Positions 17,908-27,386 are shown, counted from the stretch's first letter. The stretch: DNA of 64,000 nucleotides from an uncultured Duncaniella sp. (GCA_910576785.1 CAJTJG010000004.1:124001-188000), one strand, 5' to 3'. Translations and numbers: made by a program. The notes: generated by a model from the letters alone, not told the origin.

Positions 17908-18528
17908 ATGAACAATGATCAGATCAAGGTGATGTTTGCTACCGACGAGCATGTCAAGTATGCCGAGCAAATCGTCAACCTCATCTATGAATCGGCCCTC
18001 CAGCGCGGCACAGGTATAGCACGCCGATCCCCCGAATACATCGCCAAGAAGATATCGGGTGGGAAAGCCGTGGTCGCGCTGTGTGACGACCGTCTGATTG
18101 GCTTCAGCTACATAGAGAGCTGGGAGCACGGTGATTATGTGGCCACTTCCGGCCTTATAGTCGACCCCGAGTTCCGACGATTGGGCCTCGCTGCCCGCAT
18201 CAAGGCCAAGACTTTCGAGCTCGCACGCCTAAGATTTCCGTTCGCAAAGATTTTCTCCATCACCACCTCCCTCCCCGTCATGAAGCTCAACTCACAGCTC
18301 GGCTACAAGCCGGTCACATTCTCGGAGCTGACAGACGACGAGGAGTTCTGGGCCGGATGCAAGGGGTGTGTCAACTTCGACATCCTGCAGCGCAACAACC
18401 GCCGCATGTGTCTATGCACCGGTATGCTCTACGACCCCAAGGCACGCCTTGAAAGGCCCTCGAAGAGCCGTCCCTACCTCATGTGGCTCGGCAACAAGAT
18501 ATCCAAACTCCTCCGACTTAAGAAATAA
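17908..18528 (+). CDS. GNAT N-acyltransferase heading the arginine operon
   Basis: 206 residues with a GNAT core: AVVALCDDRLIGFSYIESW, the acyl-CoA-binding strand-turn VATSGLIVDPEFRRLGLAA, and KLNSQLGYKPVTF. A cysteine-rich segment follows (CKGCVNFDIL). As first gene of an operon that otherwise has every step from acylglutamate to arginine, it is the natural candidate for the glutamate N-acyltransferase. The transcarbamylase here is of the succinyl type, so the donor could be succinyl-CoA. That activity is inference; the fold assignment is firm. No argJ is present in the window. Confidence 0.85.
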   Translation: MNNDQIKVMFATDEHVKYAEQIVNLIYESALQRGTGIARRSPEYIAKKISGGKAVVALCDDRLIGFSYIESWEHGDYVATSGLIVDPEFRRLGLAARIKAKTFELARLRFPFAKIFSITTSLPVMKLNSQLGYKPVTFSELTDDEEFWAGCKGCVNFDILQRNNRRMCLCTGMLYDPKARLERPSKSRPYLMWLGNKISKLLRLKK

Positions 18529-18558
18529 CCACTCTCCTTACCCCATATATACACAAAG

Positions 18559-19761
18559 ATGAAAAAGAAAGTAGTCCTCGCATTCAGCGGCGGTCTCGAC
18601 ACATCGTTCGCCGCCAAGTATCTTTCCGAAGACCTCGGCTACGAGGTGCACACTGCCCTGGCCAACACCGGCGGGTTCACTCCCGAAGACCTCTCACGCA
18701 TAGAGGAACGAGCTCTCGCTCTCGGCGCGGCAAGCCATGCCTCGCTCGACATCACCGCCGACTACTACGACAAGAGCATACGCTACATGATAGCCGGAAA
18801 TGTGCTCCGCAACGGCACATACCCCATCTCAGTATCCTCCGAGCGCATTTTCCAGGCCATCGCTATAATCGAATACGCCAAGAAGATCGGCGCCGACGCC
18901 GTGGCCCACGGCTCGACAGGCGCAGGCAACGACCAGGTGCGCTTCGACCTCACATTCCAGATCCTCGCTCCCGAGATCGAGATCATCACCCCCACCAGGG
19001 ACATGACCCTCACCCGCGAGTATGAGATAGACTATCTGAAGAAACATGGCTTCGAGGCCGACTTCAAAAAGATGGAATATTCCATCAACAAGGGCCTCTG
19101 GGGCACCAGCATCGGCGGCAAGGAGACTCTCCGCTCGGAGCAGACCCTCCCCGAGAGCGCCTACCCCAGCCAGATCACCGAGCACGGCGAGGAGACCATC
19201 TCCATCACCTTCGACAAGGGTGAGGTCGTAGCCGTCAACGGCGTGGCCATCCCCGACCGCATCGATGCCATACGCGAGGTGGAGCGCCTCGGCGCACGCT
19301 ACGGCATAGGCCGCGACATGCACATCGGCGACACAATCATCGGCATAAAGGGGCGTGTGGGCTTCGAAGCCGCCGGCCCAGTGCTCATCATCGCCGCCCA
19401 CAAGATGCTCGAGAAACACACGCTCACCAAGTGGCAGCAGTACTGGAAGGACCAGATAGGCACGTGGTACGGCATGTTCCTCCACGAGTCGCAGTATCTC
19501 GAGCCGGTGATGCGCGACATGGAGGCATTCCTGCTCTCATCGCAGCAGAATGTAACGGGCACTGTCACCGTCACGCTCCGTCCCCACTCCTTCACGCTCG
19601 TGGGCGTCGATTCTCCGTTCGACCTCATGAAGACCGACTTCGGCGAATATGGCGAGGTCAACAAGGCATGGACCGCCGACGACGTCAAGGGCTTCACCAA
19701 GATCCTCGGCAACCAGATGAAGATATACCACAACGTCCAGAAACGCAACGGTAAGAAATGA
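18559..19761 (+). CDS. argG: Argininosuccinate synthase
   Basis: Joins citrulline and aspartate using ATP. 400 residues with the N-type ATP pyrophosphatase loop AFSGGLDTSFAAKYL at residues 8-22, AHGSTGAGNDQVRFD and SINKGLWGTSIGGKET, all characteristic. Length fits the family. It starts 30 bases after the GNAT stop. The TGA stop overlaps the argC start (ATGA). Confidence 0.96.
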   Translation: MKKKVVLAFSGGLDTSFAAKYLSEDLGYEVHTALANTGGFTPEDLSRIEERALALGAASHASLDITADYYDKSIRYMIAGNVLRNGTYPISVSSERIFQAIAIIEYAKKIGADAVAHGSTGAGNDQVRFDLTFQILAPEIEIITPTRDMTLTREYEIDYLKKHGFEADFKKMEYSINKGLWGTSIGGKETLRSEQTLPESAYPSQITEHGEETISITFDKGEVVAVNGVAIPDRIDAIREVERLGARYGIGRDMHIGDTIIGIKGRVGFEAAGPVLIIAAHKMLEKHTLTKWQQYWKDQIGTWYGMFLHESQYLEPVMRDMEAFLLSSQQNVTGTVTVTLRPHSFTLVGVDSPFDLMKTDFGEYGEVNKAWTADDVKGFTKILGNQMKIYHNVQKRNGKK

Positions 19762-20726
19762 TAAAGGCCGGTATAATAGGAGGCGCGGGCTACACCGCCG
19801 GTGAACTGCTCCGCCTCCTCATCAATCATCCCGAAGTGACGGTGGAGTGGATCCACTCCACCTCCAACGCCGGAGCGCCCGTCACCGACATCCACGGCGG
19901 ACTCATCGGCGAGACCGACCTGTGCTTCGCCGAGACGTTCGATCTCTCGGCCATCGATGTGCTGTTCCTCTGTCAGGGCCACGGATTCTCCGAAAAATTC
20001 TGGCAGGAGAACGCCCGCCCCGAAGGGCTCCGAGTCATCGACCTCGCCCAGGACTTCCGCGACGAGAGCAACGGATACGTCTACGGTCTCCCCGAGGCCA
20101 AGCGCGAATCCATAGCCGGAGCCATGAGCGTGGCCAATCCCGGATGCTTCGCCACAGCCATACAGCTCGCACTCCTCCCCCTCGCGGCATCAGGCAATCT
20201 TGACGCACATACCGAGGTCAACCTCACGGGCATCACCGGATCCACTGGAGCCGGCGTGAAACCGGCCGCCACCACCCACTTCTCCTGGCGCGACAACAAC
20301 ATATCCGTCTACAAGGCATTCACCCATCAGCACCTCAAGGAGATAGGCATGACACTCGCACAGGTGAGCGGAGCAGAGGCCCCGGTGATCAACTTCGTGC
20401 CCGTGCGCGGCGACTTCCCCCGAGGCATATTCATCGCCGCATGGATCGACACCCCTCTCTCAGCCGACGAAGCCACCGCCCTCTACCGCGACTACTACGC
20501 CACGGCGGCATTCACCCATGTTTCATCCCGTCCGGTGGATCTCAAGCAGGTGGTCAACACCAACAAGTGTGTCATCTCGCTCGAGAAACACGGCTCAAAG
20601 CTCCTTGTGCTCAGCGCCATCGACAATCTGCTCAAAGGAGCCTCAGGACAGGCCGTGCAGAACATGAACATCATGTTCGGACTCCCCGAGAAGACCGGAC
20701 TCAATCTCAAACCCTCAGCATTCTGA
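19758..20726 (+). CDS. argC: N-acyl-gamma-glutamyl-phosphate reductase
   Basis: NADPH-dependent reduction of N-acylglutamyl phosphate to the semialdehyde. 322 residues with the Rossmann start IIGGAGYTAGELLRLL, the catalytic cysteine in NPGCFATAIQLALLPL, and a C-terminal KGASGQAVQNMNIMFGL. The acyl group is probably succinyl in this operon. ATG 19758 overlaps the argG stop by four bases. Confidence 0.96.
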   Translation: MIKAGIIGGAGYTAGELLRLLINHPEVTVEWIHSTSNAGAPVTDIHGGLIGETDLCFAETFDLSAIDVLFLCQGHGFSEKFWQENARPEGLRVIDLAQDFRDESNGYVYGLPEAKRESIAGAMSVANPGCFATAIQLALLPLAASGNLDAHTEVNLTGITGSTGAGVKPAATTHFSWRDNNISVYKAFTHQHLKEIGMTLAQVSGAEAPVINFVPVRGDFPRGIFIAAWIDTPLSADEATALYRDYYATAAFTHVSSRPVDLKQVVNTNKCVISLEKHGSKLLVLSAIDNLLKGASGQAVQNMNIMFGLPEKTGLNLKPSAF

Positions 20727-20739
20727 CACTCATCGACAT

Positions 20740-21876
20740 ATGACTATTTTTGACGTATACTCCCTCTACGACATCGAGCCCGTGAGGGGTGAAGGCTCAT
20801 ACGTCTTCACCGCCGACGGCACCCGCTATCTCGACCTCTACGGCGGCCACGCGGTCATATCCATAGGCCACGCCCATCCCCGCTACGTCGAGGCCATCAG
20901 CCGTCAGGCTGCAGCACTGGGTTTCTACTCCAACTCGGTCAAGAACTCCCTGCAGCAGAAGATGGCCGACCGGCTCGGACGCCTCAGCGGCTACGAATCC
21001 TACTCGCTCTTCCTCTGCAACTCCGGAGCCGAAGCCAACGAGAACGCCATGAAACTGGCATCCTTCGCCACCGGACGCACCAAGATCCTCGCCATGGACC
21101 GCGCATTCCACGGACGCACATCCGGAGCTGTGGCCGCCACCGACAATCCCCGCATACAGTCACCCTTCAACACCACCGACCATGTGGAGTTCGTCCCTCT
21201 GGGCGACATCGAAGCCGTCAAGGAGAAACTCTCCACACGTGAGTTTGCCGCGGTGATCATCGAAGGCATACAGGGAGTAGCCGGCATACGCATGGTGGAG
21301 GATGACTTCCTGCGCCGCCTGCGCACTCTCTGTGACACCACCGGCACTCTCCTCATACTCGATGAGATACAGAGCGGCTACGGCCGCACCGGCAATTTCT
21401 TCGCACACCAGCATGCCGGAGTGCGCCCCGACATCATCACCTGCGCCAAGGGCATAGCCAACGGATTCCCCATGGGAGCCGTGCTCATATCGCCACGCAT
21501 AGAGGCTGTCAAGGGTATGCTCGGCACCACCTTCGGTGGCAACCATCTGGCATGCGCAGCTGCCATAGCCGTGCTCGACGTCATGCAGTCCGGACATCTT
21601 GTGGAGAACGCCGCCGAGGTAGGCCAGTATCTCATGGACCGCCTGCGCGACATGGCCTCACGCCACGACGAGATCACCGACGTGCGCGGTCGCGGTCTGA
21701 TGATAGGCATCGAGATCAAGGGATCGGCCCCGGTACTGCGCCGCCGCCTCCTGTTCGAAGGCAAAGTGTTCACCGGCGGCGCCGGCGAGCACACCGTCCG
21801 TCTCCTCCCGGCCCTTTCGCTGACACGCGCCCAGGCCGATGATTTCCTCAACACCTTTGAAAAATTCCTCTCATGA
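20740..21876 (+). CDS. argD: N-acylornithine aminotransferase
   Basis: PLP-dependent class III aminotransferase acting on N-acylglutamate semialdehyde. 378 residues. FLCNSGAEANENAMKLA is the cofactor phosphate loop. The cofactor-contacting aspartate lies in LILDEIQSGYGRTG and the Schiff-base lysine in ITCAKGIANGFPMGA. GTTFGGNHLACAAAIAVLD follows. It lies 13 bases after argC and its stop overlaps the transcarbamylase start (ATGA). Confidence 0.95.
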   Translation: MTIFDVYSLYDIEPVRGEGSYVFTADGTRYLDLYGGHAVISIGHAHPRYVEAISRQAAALGFYSNSVKNSLQQKMADRLGRLSGYESYSLFLCNSGAEANENAMKLASFATGRTKILAMDRAFHGRTSGAVAATDNPRIQSPFNTTDHVEFVPLGDIEAVKEKLSTREFAAVIIEGIQGVAGIRMVEDDFLRRLRTLCDTTGTLLILDEIQSGYGRTGNFFAHQHAGVRPDIITCAKGIANGFPMGAVLISPRIEAVKGMLGTTFGGNHLACAAAIAVLDVMQSGHLVENAAEVGQYLMDRLRDMASRHDEITDVRGRGLMIGIEIKGSAPVLRRRLLFEGKVFTGGAGEHTVRLLPALSLTRAQADDFLNTFEKFLS

Positions 21877-22826
21877 AAAAATTCACCGACGTTACCGACA
21901 TAGGCCCCCTCGACCTCGCCGTCAAGGAGGCTCTCCAGATAAAAGCCGACCGCTTCGCACACACATCTCTCGGACGCAACAGGACGCTGATGATGATATT
22001 CTTCAACTCCTCGCTGCGCACACGCCTCAGCACACAGAAGGCCGCCATGAACCTCGGCATGAACGTCATGGTGCTCGATGTGAACCAGGGTGCATGGAAA
22101 CTCGAGACCGAGCGCGGTGTGGTGATGGACGGCGACAAGGCCGAACATCTCCTCGAGGCCATACCCGTCATGGGATCCTACTGCGACATCATCGGCGTGC
22201 GCTCATTTGCCGGACTCACCGACAAGGCCGACGACTATGAGGAGCGCGTCATATCGCAGTTCATCAAGTACTCCGGACGCCCCGTCTTCTCCATGGAGGC
22301 GGCCACACGCCACCCCCTCCAGAGCTTTGCCGACCTCATCACCATCGAGGAGTTCAAGGAGACACCCCGCCCCAAAGTGGTCATGACATGGGCACCCCAC
22401 CCCAAGGCTCTTCCCCAGGCCGTCCCCAACTCATTCGCCGAGTGGATGAACGCCACCGACTACGACTTCGTCATTACCCACCCCGAAGGCTACGAACTCG
22501 ACCCCCGCTTCACCGGACACGCACGGATTGAATACGACCAGCGCAAGGCTCTTGAGGGCGCCGACTTCGTCTACGCCAAGAACTGGAGCGCTTATGCCGA
22601 CCCCAACTACGGCAAAGTCCTATCCACCGACCGCGCATGGACTGTCGATGCCGAAAAGATGGCACTCACCAACAACGCCCGCTTCATGCACTGCCTCCCC
22701 GTGCGCCGCAACATGATCGTCACCGACGACGTCATCGAGTCGCCGCGCTCCATCGTGATCCCCGAGGCCGCCAACCGCGAGATCTCGGCACAGGTTGTGC
22801 TCAAACGCATGCTCGAATCACTCTGA
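21873..22826 (+). CDS. argF': N-succinylornithine carbamoyltransferase (ArgF')
   Basis: 317 residues, closely resembling the Bacteroides SOTCase rather than ornithine transcarbamylase. The carbamoyl-phosphate loop is FFNSSLRTRLST (family STRTR changed to SLRTR), and MHCLPVRRNMIVTDDV supplies the later active-site residues. From published work I recall that residue 90 (Bacteroides SOTCase numbering) sets substrate choice: Pro favours succinylornithine and Glu, in the acetyl enzymes, favours acetylornithine. Here DGDKAEHLLEAIP places Ala at residue 90, with no acidic side chain, so succinylornithine is the predicted substrate. The product is N-succinylcitrulline. Confidence 0.93.
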   Translation: MKKFTDVTDIGPLDLAVKEALQIKADRFAHTSLGRNRTLMMIFFNSSLRTRLSTQKAAMNLGMNVMVLDVNQGAWKLETERGVVMDGDKAEHLLEAIPVMGSYCDIIGVRSFAGLTDKADDYEERVISQFIKYSGRPVFSMEAATRHPLQSFADLITIEEFKETPRPKVVMTWAPHPKALPQAVPNSFAEWMNATDYDFVITHPEGYELDPRFTGHARIEYDQRKALEGADFVYAKNWSAYADPNYGKVLSTDRAWTVDAEKMALTNNARFMHCLPVRRNMIVTDDVIESPRSIVIPEAANREISAQVVLKRMLESL

Positions 22827-22833
22827 CACGCAT

Positions 22834-23610
22834 ATGGACAGGATCACGGTTGTAAAGATCGGCGGCAACATCGTCGACTCTCCCGAGGCCCTTGCCTCAT
22901 TCGTCAGTGATTTTGCCGCCATGCCCGGCAGGAAGATACTCGTGCACGGCGGCGGCAAGGAGGCCACTCGCCTCAGCGCCCGCCTCGACATCCCCACCGT
23001 GATGCTCGAGGGACGCCGCGTCACCACACGTGAGACTCTCGACGTTGTCACCATGGTCTACGCCGGACTCATCAACAAACGCATTGTCTCCATGCTCCAG
23101 GCGGCCGGTTGCAACGCCATTGGCCTCAGCGGGTCCGACGGCGATGCCATTCGCGCCACTCGCCGTTCCCCCCACCCCGTGGACTATGGCTACGTGGGCG
23201 ACATCGATCCATCCGGCGTGAGCGCATCGCTCATCAGCCGTCTGCTCGACGGCGGTTTCACCCCGGTGTTCTGCGCCATTACCCACGACGGTCACGGCAC
23301 CCTCCTCAACTGCAATGCCGACACCGTGGCCTCATCAGTGGCCATAGCGTCAGCATCAATCGCACCCGTCGATCTCGTGTACTGCTTCGAACAACCCGGA
23401 GTCATGGCCGACATTGACCGACCCGACTCGCTGATACCCCTCATCACACCCGCTACCTATGCCGGCCTTCGCGCCGACGGCACCGTCAGCAAGGGGATGA
23501 TCCCCAAGCTCGACAATGCCTTCCGCGCCATCAGCGCCGGCGTGGAGAGCGTGGTGATAAAGCATGCCGCCAACCTCAACAACCCCACAGGCACAACCCT
23601 ACGGAATTGA
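22834..23610 (+). CDS. argB: N-acylglutamate kinase
   Basis: Phosphorylates N-acylglutamate. The 258-residue amino-acid kinase fold has VVKIGGNIVDSPEAL, the glycine-rich ILVHGGGKEATRLSAR, and FCAITHDGHGTLLNCNADTVASSVA near the ATP site. I chose ATG 22834, seven bases after the transcarbamylase stop; the longer open frame from 22795 lies inside that gene. The stop TGA overlaps the TTG start of the next gene. Confidence 0.95.
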   Translation: MDRITVVKIGGNIVDSPEALASFVSDFAAMPGRKILVHGGGKEATRLSARLDIPTVMLEGRRVTTRETLDVVTMVYAGLINKRIVSMLQAAGCNAIGLSGSDGDAIRATRRSPHPVDYGYVGDIDPSGVSASLISRLLDGGFTPVFCAITHDGHGTLLNCNADTVASSVAIASASIAPVDLVYCFEQPGVMADIDRPDSLIPLITPATYAGLRADGTVSKGMIPKLDNAFRAISAGVESVVIKHAANLNNPTGTTLRN

Positions 23611-24686
23611 ACACACAGCTCCCCTCACATATCTCCCTACTGCGCGATCTGATAGCCACCCCCTCGTTCTCGCGCGGGGAGGAGGCCACAGCCGCGTTGC
23701 TATATGACTGGCTTGCAGCCCACGGTGCGTCACCGCGACGCTTCCGCAACAATATCTGGGTCCTTGCCCCGGGCTACGATCCCTCGCGGCCCACATTGAT
23801 GCTCAACTCCCACCACGACACCGTGCGCCCAGCCGCAAGCTACACCCGCGATCCCTTCGATCCGGTCATTACGCCCGACGGATGTCTATACGGATTGGGC
23901 AGCAACGATGCCGGGGCCTCCGTGGTGTCGCTCGCACGTGTCTTCCTGGATCTGCATGACCGTCAGCTGCCGTTCAACCTCCTCCTCGCCCTCACCGCCG
24001 AGGAAGAAGTGGGTGGAGAGAACGGCATGCGCGCCTTCCTCCCCATGCTCGCCGGCGAAGGCATAGCCATCAACGCCGCCATTGTGGGCGAACCCACAGG
24101 CATGCAGCCCGCCGTGGCCGAGCGAGGGCTCCTCGTGCTCGACGCCGTGACCCGCGGAGTGGCCGGACATGCTGCCCGCGGCGAGGGGATCAACGCCATA
24201 TACCGCGCCATGACCGACATCGACCGTCTGCGCTCATTCTCCCCGCCCATAGTCTCGGCCACACTTGGCCCCATAGGGGTGAACGTCACACAGATCAACG
24301 CCGGCCATGCCCACAACGCCATCCCCGACGAGTGCCGCTGGGTGGCCGACATCCGCACCACCGACGCCTACACCAACGAACAGACAGCCTCTATGCTTCA
24401 GGCTCTCGTATCGCCCCACACCACACTCACACCACGCTCCACACGCGTGCGCGCATCGGTCATCCCCACGGCCCATCCTCTGGTGCAAGGCGCCGTAAGG
24501 CTCGGAGGCACTCCATTCGTATCCCCCACCACGAGCGACATGTCGCTCATGTATGACTTCCCCTCACTCAAGATCGGCCCCGGTGAGTCATCCCGCTCAC
24601 ACGCCGCCGACGAATACATACTCCTCAGCGAGATTGACAACGCTGTGGAGTCCTACACCAATCTTCTTACTACACTCTCACTATGA
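23607..24686 (+). CDS. argE: M20-family N-acylcitrulline/ornithine deacylase (ArgE-like)
   Basis: Zinc metallopeptidase of about 359 residues that removes the acyl group, by context from N-succinylcitrulline. The metal site is visible: SHHDTVRP, then GSNDAGASV, then the catalytic and metal glutamates in TAEEEVGGENG. GEPTGMQPAVAERGLLVLD and SRGVAGHAARGEGIN-type dimerisation sequence follow. It appears to start at TTG 23607, overlapping the argB stop (TTGA), because no ATG or GTG occurs upstream in frame nearby. ATGA overlap with argH. Confidence 0.9.
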   Translation: MNTQLPSHISLLRDLIATPSFSRGEEATAALLYDWLAAHGASPRRFRNNIWVLAPGYDPSRPTLMLNSHHDTVRPAASYTRDPFDPVITPDGCLYGLGSNDAGASVVSLARVFLDLHDRQLPFNLLLALTAEEEVGGENGMRAFLPMLAGEGIAINAAIVGEPTGMQPAVAERGLLVLDAVTRGVAGHAARGEGINAIYRAMTDIDRLRSFSPPIVSATLGPIGVNVTQINAGHAHNAIPDECRWVADIRTTDAYTNEQTASMLQALVSPHTTLTPRSTRVRASVIPTAHPLVQGAVRLGGTPFVSPTTSDMSLMYDFPSLKIGPGESSRSHAADEYILLSEIDNAVESYTNLLTTLSL

Positions 24687-25978
24687 AATTATGGAGCAAG
24701 GGCTTCGAGCCCGACAAGATGATAGAACAGTTCACCGTAGGCCGTGACCGCGAGCTCGACCTCCAGCTGGCCCGCTACGACGTGGAGGGCTCCATGGCCC
24801 ACATACGCATGCTCGAGAGCATCGGTCTGCTCTCGGCCGACGAGCTAAAGGTGCTTCTCGAAGGCCTCGGGGAGATCGCCACAGTGATAGAGCGAGGCGA
24901 ATTCACCATCGACGAAGGTATCGAGGATGTGCACTCGCAGGTGGAGTTCATGCTCACCGCCCGCCTGGGTGATGTGGGCAAGAAGATCCATTCCGGCCGC
25001 TCGCGCAACGACCAGGTGCTCGTTGACCTCAAACTCTTCATGCGCGACCGCCTCCGCGACATAGCCGCCGCCACCGGACGGCTCTTCGACACCCTCATAT
25101 CCCTCAGCGACACCCACCGCGACATCCTCATGCCGGGCTACACCCACCTGCAGGTAGCCATGCCCTCATCCTTCGGCCTGTGGTTCGGTGCATATGCCGA
25201 GTCTCTCGCCGACGACATGCAACTCCTGCTCGCAGCCTACAACATAGCCAACCAGAACCCCCTCGGCTCGGCCGCCGGCTACGGATCATCATTCCCCCTC
25301 GACCGCGCCATGACAACACGCCTGCTCGGATTCTCTACCATGCACTACAACGTCGTGGCCGCACAGATGTCGCGCGGCAAGACCGAGCGTGCGGCAGCCA
25401 TGGCCATCGGAGCCATAGCCTCAACACTCTCCCGTCTGGCCATGGATGTGTGCATGTGGATGTGCCAGAACTTCGGATTCGTATCATTCCCCGACGAACT
25501 CACCACCGGATCCTCCATCATGCCGCACAAGAAAAACCCCGATGTCTTCGAGATAATGCGCGGCAAGTGCAACAGACTCCAGAGCGTGCAGAACGAGATA
25601 GCCCTCCTCACCGCCAACCTCCCGCTCGGCTACAACCGCGACCTTCAGCTGCTCAAGGACATCATCTTCCCCGCCACGCAGGAGATGATCGACTGTCTCG
25701 ACATGGCCACATTCATGCTCCCGCAGATGAAAGTCCGCACCGATATCATCAACGATACACGCTACGACTATCTCTTCACCGTCGAGGAAGTGAACCGTCT
25801 CGTGCTCTCGGGCATGCCCTTCCGCGAAGCCTACAAGAAGGTAGGCCTCGAGGTGCAGGACGGCACCTACCGCCCCAACCGTGAGGTGCACCACACCCAC
25901 CAAGGCTCCATAGGCAATCTCTGCAACGAGGAGATCGCCCGCAAATTCCACACCCTCCTCGACAAGATAAGCCACTAA
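24683..25978 (+). CDS. argH: Argininosuccinate lyase
   Basis: Final step of arginine synthesis, releasing fumarate. The 431-residue fumarase-superfamily protein has the signature GSSIMPHKKNPDVFE, an HSGRSRNDQVLVDLKLF segment and MPGYTHLQVAMP. Last gene of the operon; its ATG overlaps the upstream stop. Transcription probably ends at inverted repeat 4, 17 bases past the stop. Confidence 0.97.
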   Translation: MKLWSKGFEPDKMIEQFTVGRDRELDLQLARYDVEGSMAHIRMLESIGLLSADELKVLLEGLGEIATVIERGEFTIDEGIEDVHSQVEFMLTARLGDVGKKIHSGRSRNDQVLVDLKLFMRDRLRDIAAATGRLFDTLISLSDTHRDILMPGYTHLQVAMPSSFGLWFGAYAESLADDMQLLLAAYNIANQNPLGSAAGYGSSFPLDRAMTTRLLGFSTMHYNVVAAQMSRGKTERAAAMAIGAIASTLSRLAMDVCMWMCQNFGFVSFPDELTTGSSIMPHKKNPDVFEIMRGKCNRLQSVQNEIALLTANLPLGYNRDLQLLKDIIFPATQEMIDCLDMATFMLPQMKVRTDIINDTRYDYLFTVEEVNRLVLSGMPFREAYKKVGLEVQDGTYRPNREVHHTHQGSIGNLCNEEIARKFHTLLDKISH

Positions 25979-25995
25979 AGCAAAATCTATAAGGA

Positions 25996-26104
25996 GAAAC
26001 AAAAGGAACAGAAAAGAGACAGAAGAAACATACAAAGAAATATCAGTCTGTTGATATTTAAATCCTGTATGTTTCTTCTGTCTCTTTTCTGTTCCTTTTG
26101 TTTC
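25996..26104. repeat. Long perfect inverted repeat (element 4), probable bidirectional terminator
   Basis: Arms 25996-26033 and 26067-26104 are perfectly complementary over 38 bases around a 33-base AT-rich loop. The purine arm starts GAAACAAAAGGAACAGAAAA. It separates the convergent arg operon and recA. Confidence 0.85.
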
Positions 26105-26142
26105 CCTTTACCGGAGAGTTGTTTCCTTTACCCGGAGAGTGA

Positions 26143-27357
26143 TCAGATATCCTCCTCTATGGAGAAGTCATCAGGCAGCGGGAGCGAACCGTCCATCAGA
26201 TCGTCGGGGATATCCTTGATATCGTCCGCTATCGAATCCGGCTCGGTCTTGGCGCTCTTCGCAGGTTTCTTCTCGGCAGCCTTCTTCTCAGCGGGAGCCG
26301 CCGCCTGTGTGCCACCCTTGGCATGGAGTGCCTCCATGATCTTTGCCTCGAGCTCCTCGGCCAGTTCGGGATTGTCCTGAATCATGCGCTTGGCTGCGTC
26401 GCGGCCCTGGGCGAGCTTCATGCCGTTGTAGGAGAACCACGATCCGCTCTTCTGGATTATACCGTTCTCCACACCAAGATCCACGATCTCGCCGCTGCGC
26501 GATATACCCTCGCCGAACATGATGTCAAACTCGGCACGCTTGAAAGGAGGAGCCACCTTATTCTTCACCACCTTCACCTTCGTGAGCTTTCCGAGCACAT
26601 CCTCACCATCCTTAATGGATGTGGAAGGACGTATGTCTATACGCACCGAAGCGTAGAATTTGAGCGCGTTACCGCCCGTTGTGGTCTCAGACGGGCCGAA
26701 CATCACACCGATCTTCTCACGCAGCTGATTGATGAATATACAGGTCGTATTGGTACGCGATATCGTACCGGTGAGCTTGCGCATGGCCTGCGACATCAGT
26801 CGAGCCTGCACGCCCACATTCTTGTCGCCCATATCGCCATCTATCTCGCTCTTGGGAGTGAGCGCGGCCACCGAGTCAACGACAAGGATATCGATGGCCG
26901 ACGAGCGGATCAGCTGGTCAGCTATCTCAAGAGCCTGCTCACCGTTGTCCGGCTGGGAGATGAGAAGATTGTTCACATCCACACCGAGCTTCTCGGCATA
27001 GAAACGGTCAAAGGCATGCTCTGCATCGATGATTGCCGCGATGCCTCCGGCCTTCTGGGCCTCGGCTATGGCATGGATGGCCAGAGTGGTCTTACCCGAT
27101 GACTCCGGACCGTAGATCTCGATGATACGTCCGCGCGGATAGCCGCCCACGCCAAGCGCATAGTTAAGACCGATGGAGCCCGAAGGGATCACATCCACAT
27201 TCTCCACCTGCTCGTCGCCGAGCTTCATCACCGCTCCGCGGCCATAGCTCTTCTCTATGTTACCCATGGCCTGGGCGAGTGCGGCGAGCTTGGCCGACTG
27301 TGCGTCGACAGCTCCCTTCTCTTTCGCGCCCTTGGGGGCGGTTTCTTTCTTTGCCAT
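26143..27357 (-). CDS. recA: Recombinase RecA with extended C-terminal tail
   Basis: Strand-exchange ATPase for recombination and SOS activation. 404 residues. The Walker A loop is GPESSGKTTLAIHA. Loop L1 is MSQAMRKLTG and the L2 region is NQLREKIGVMFG. Beyond the usual end (about residue 345) there is a lysine/alanine-rich linker and an acidic end DSIADDIKDIPDDL...DDFSIEEDI, making it some 50 residues longer than E. coli RecA. Acidic RecA tails modulate DNA binding. Transcribed alone. Confidence 0.98.
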   Translation of the reverse strand: MAKKETAPKGAKEKGAVDAQSAKLAALAQAMGNIEKSYGRGAVMKLGDEQVENVDVIPSGSIGLNYALGVGGYPRGRIIEIYGPESSGKTTLAIHAIAEAQKAGGIAAIIDAEHAFDRFYAEKLGVDVNNLLISQPDNGEQALEIADQLIRSSAIDILVVDSVAALTPKSEIDGDMGDKNVGVQARLMSQAMRKLTGTISRTNTTCIFINQLREKIGVMFGPSETTTGGNALKFYASVRIDIRPSTSIKDGEDVLGKLTKVKVVKNKVAPPFKRAEFDIMFGEGISRSGEIVDLGVENGIIQKSGSWFSYNGMKLAQGRDAAKRMIQDNPELAEELEAKIMEALHAKGGTQAAAPAEKKAAEKKPAKSAKTEPDSIADDIKDIPDDLMDGSLPLPDDFSIEEDI

Positions 27358-27386
27358 ATTCTGTATCTGTTTTTCTGTTTATACTG

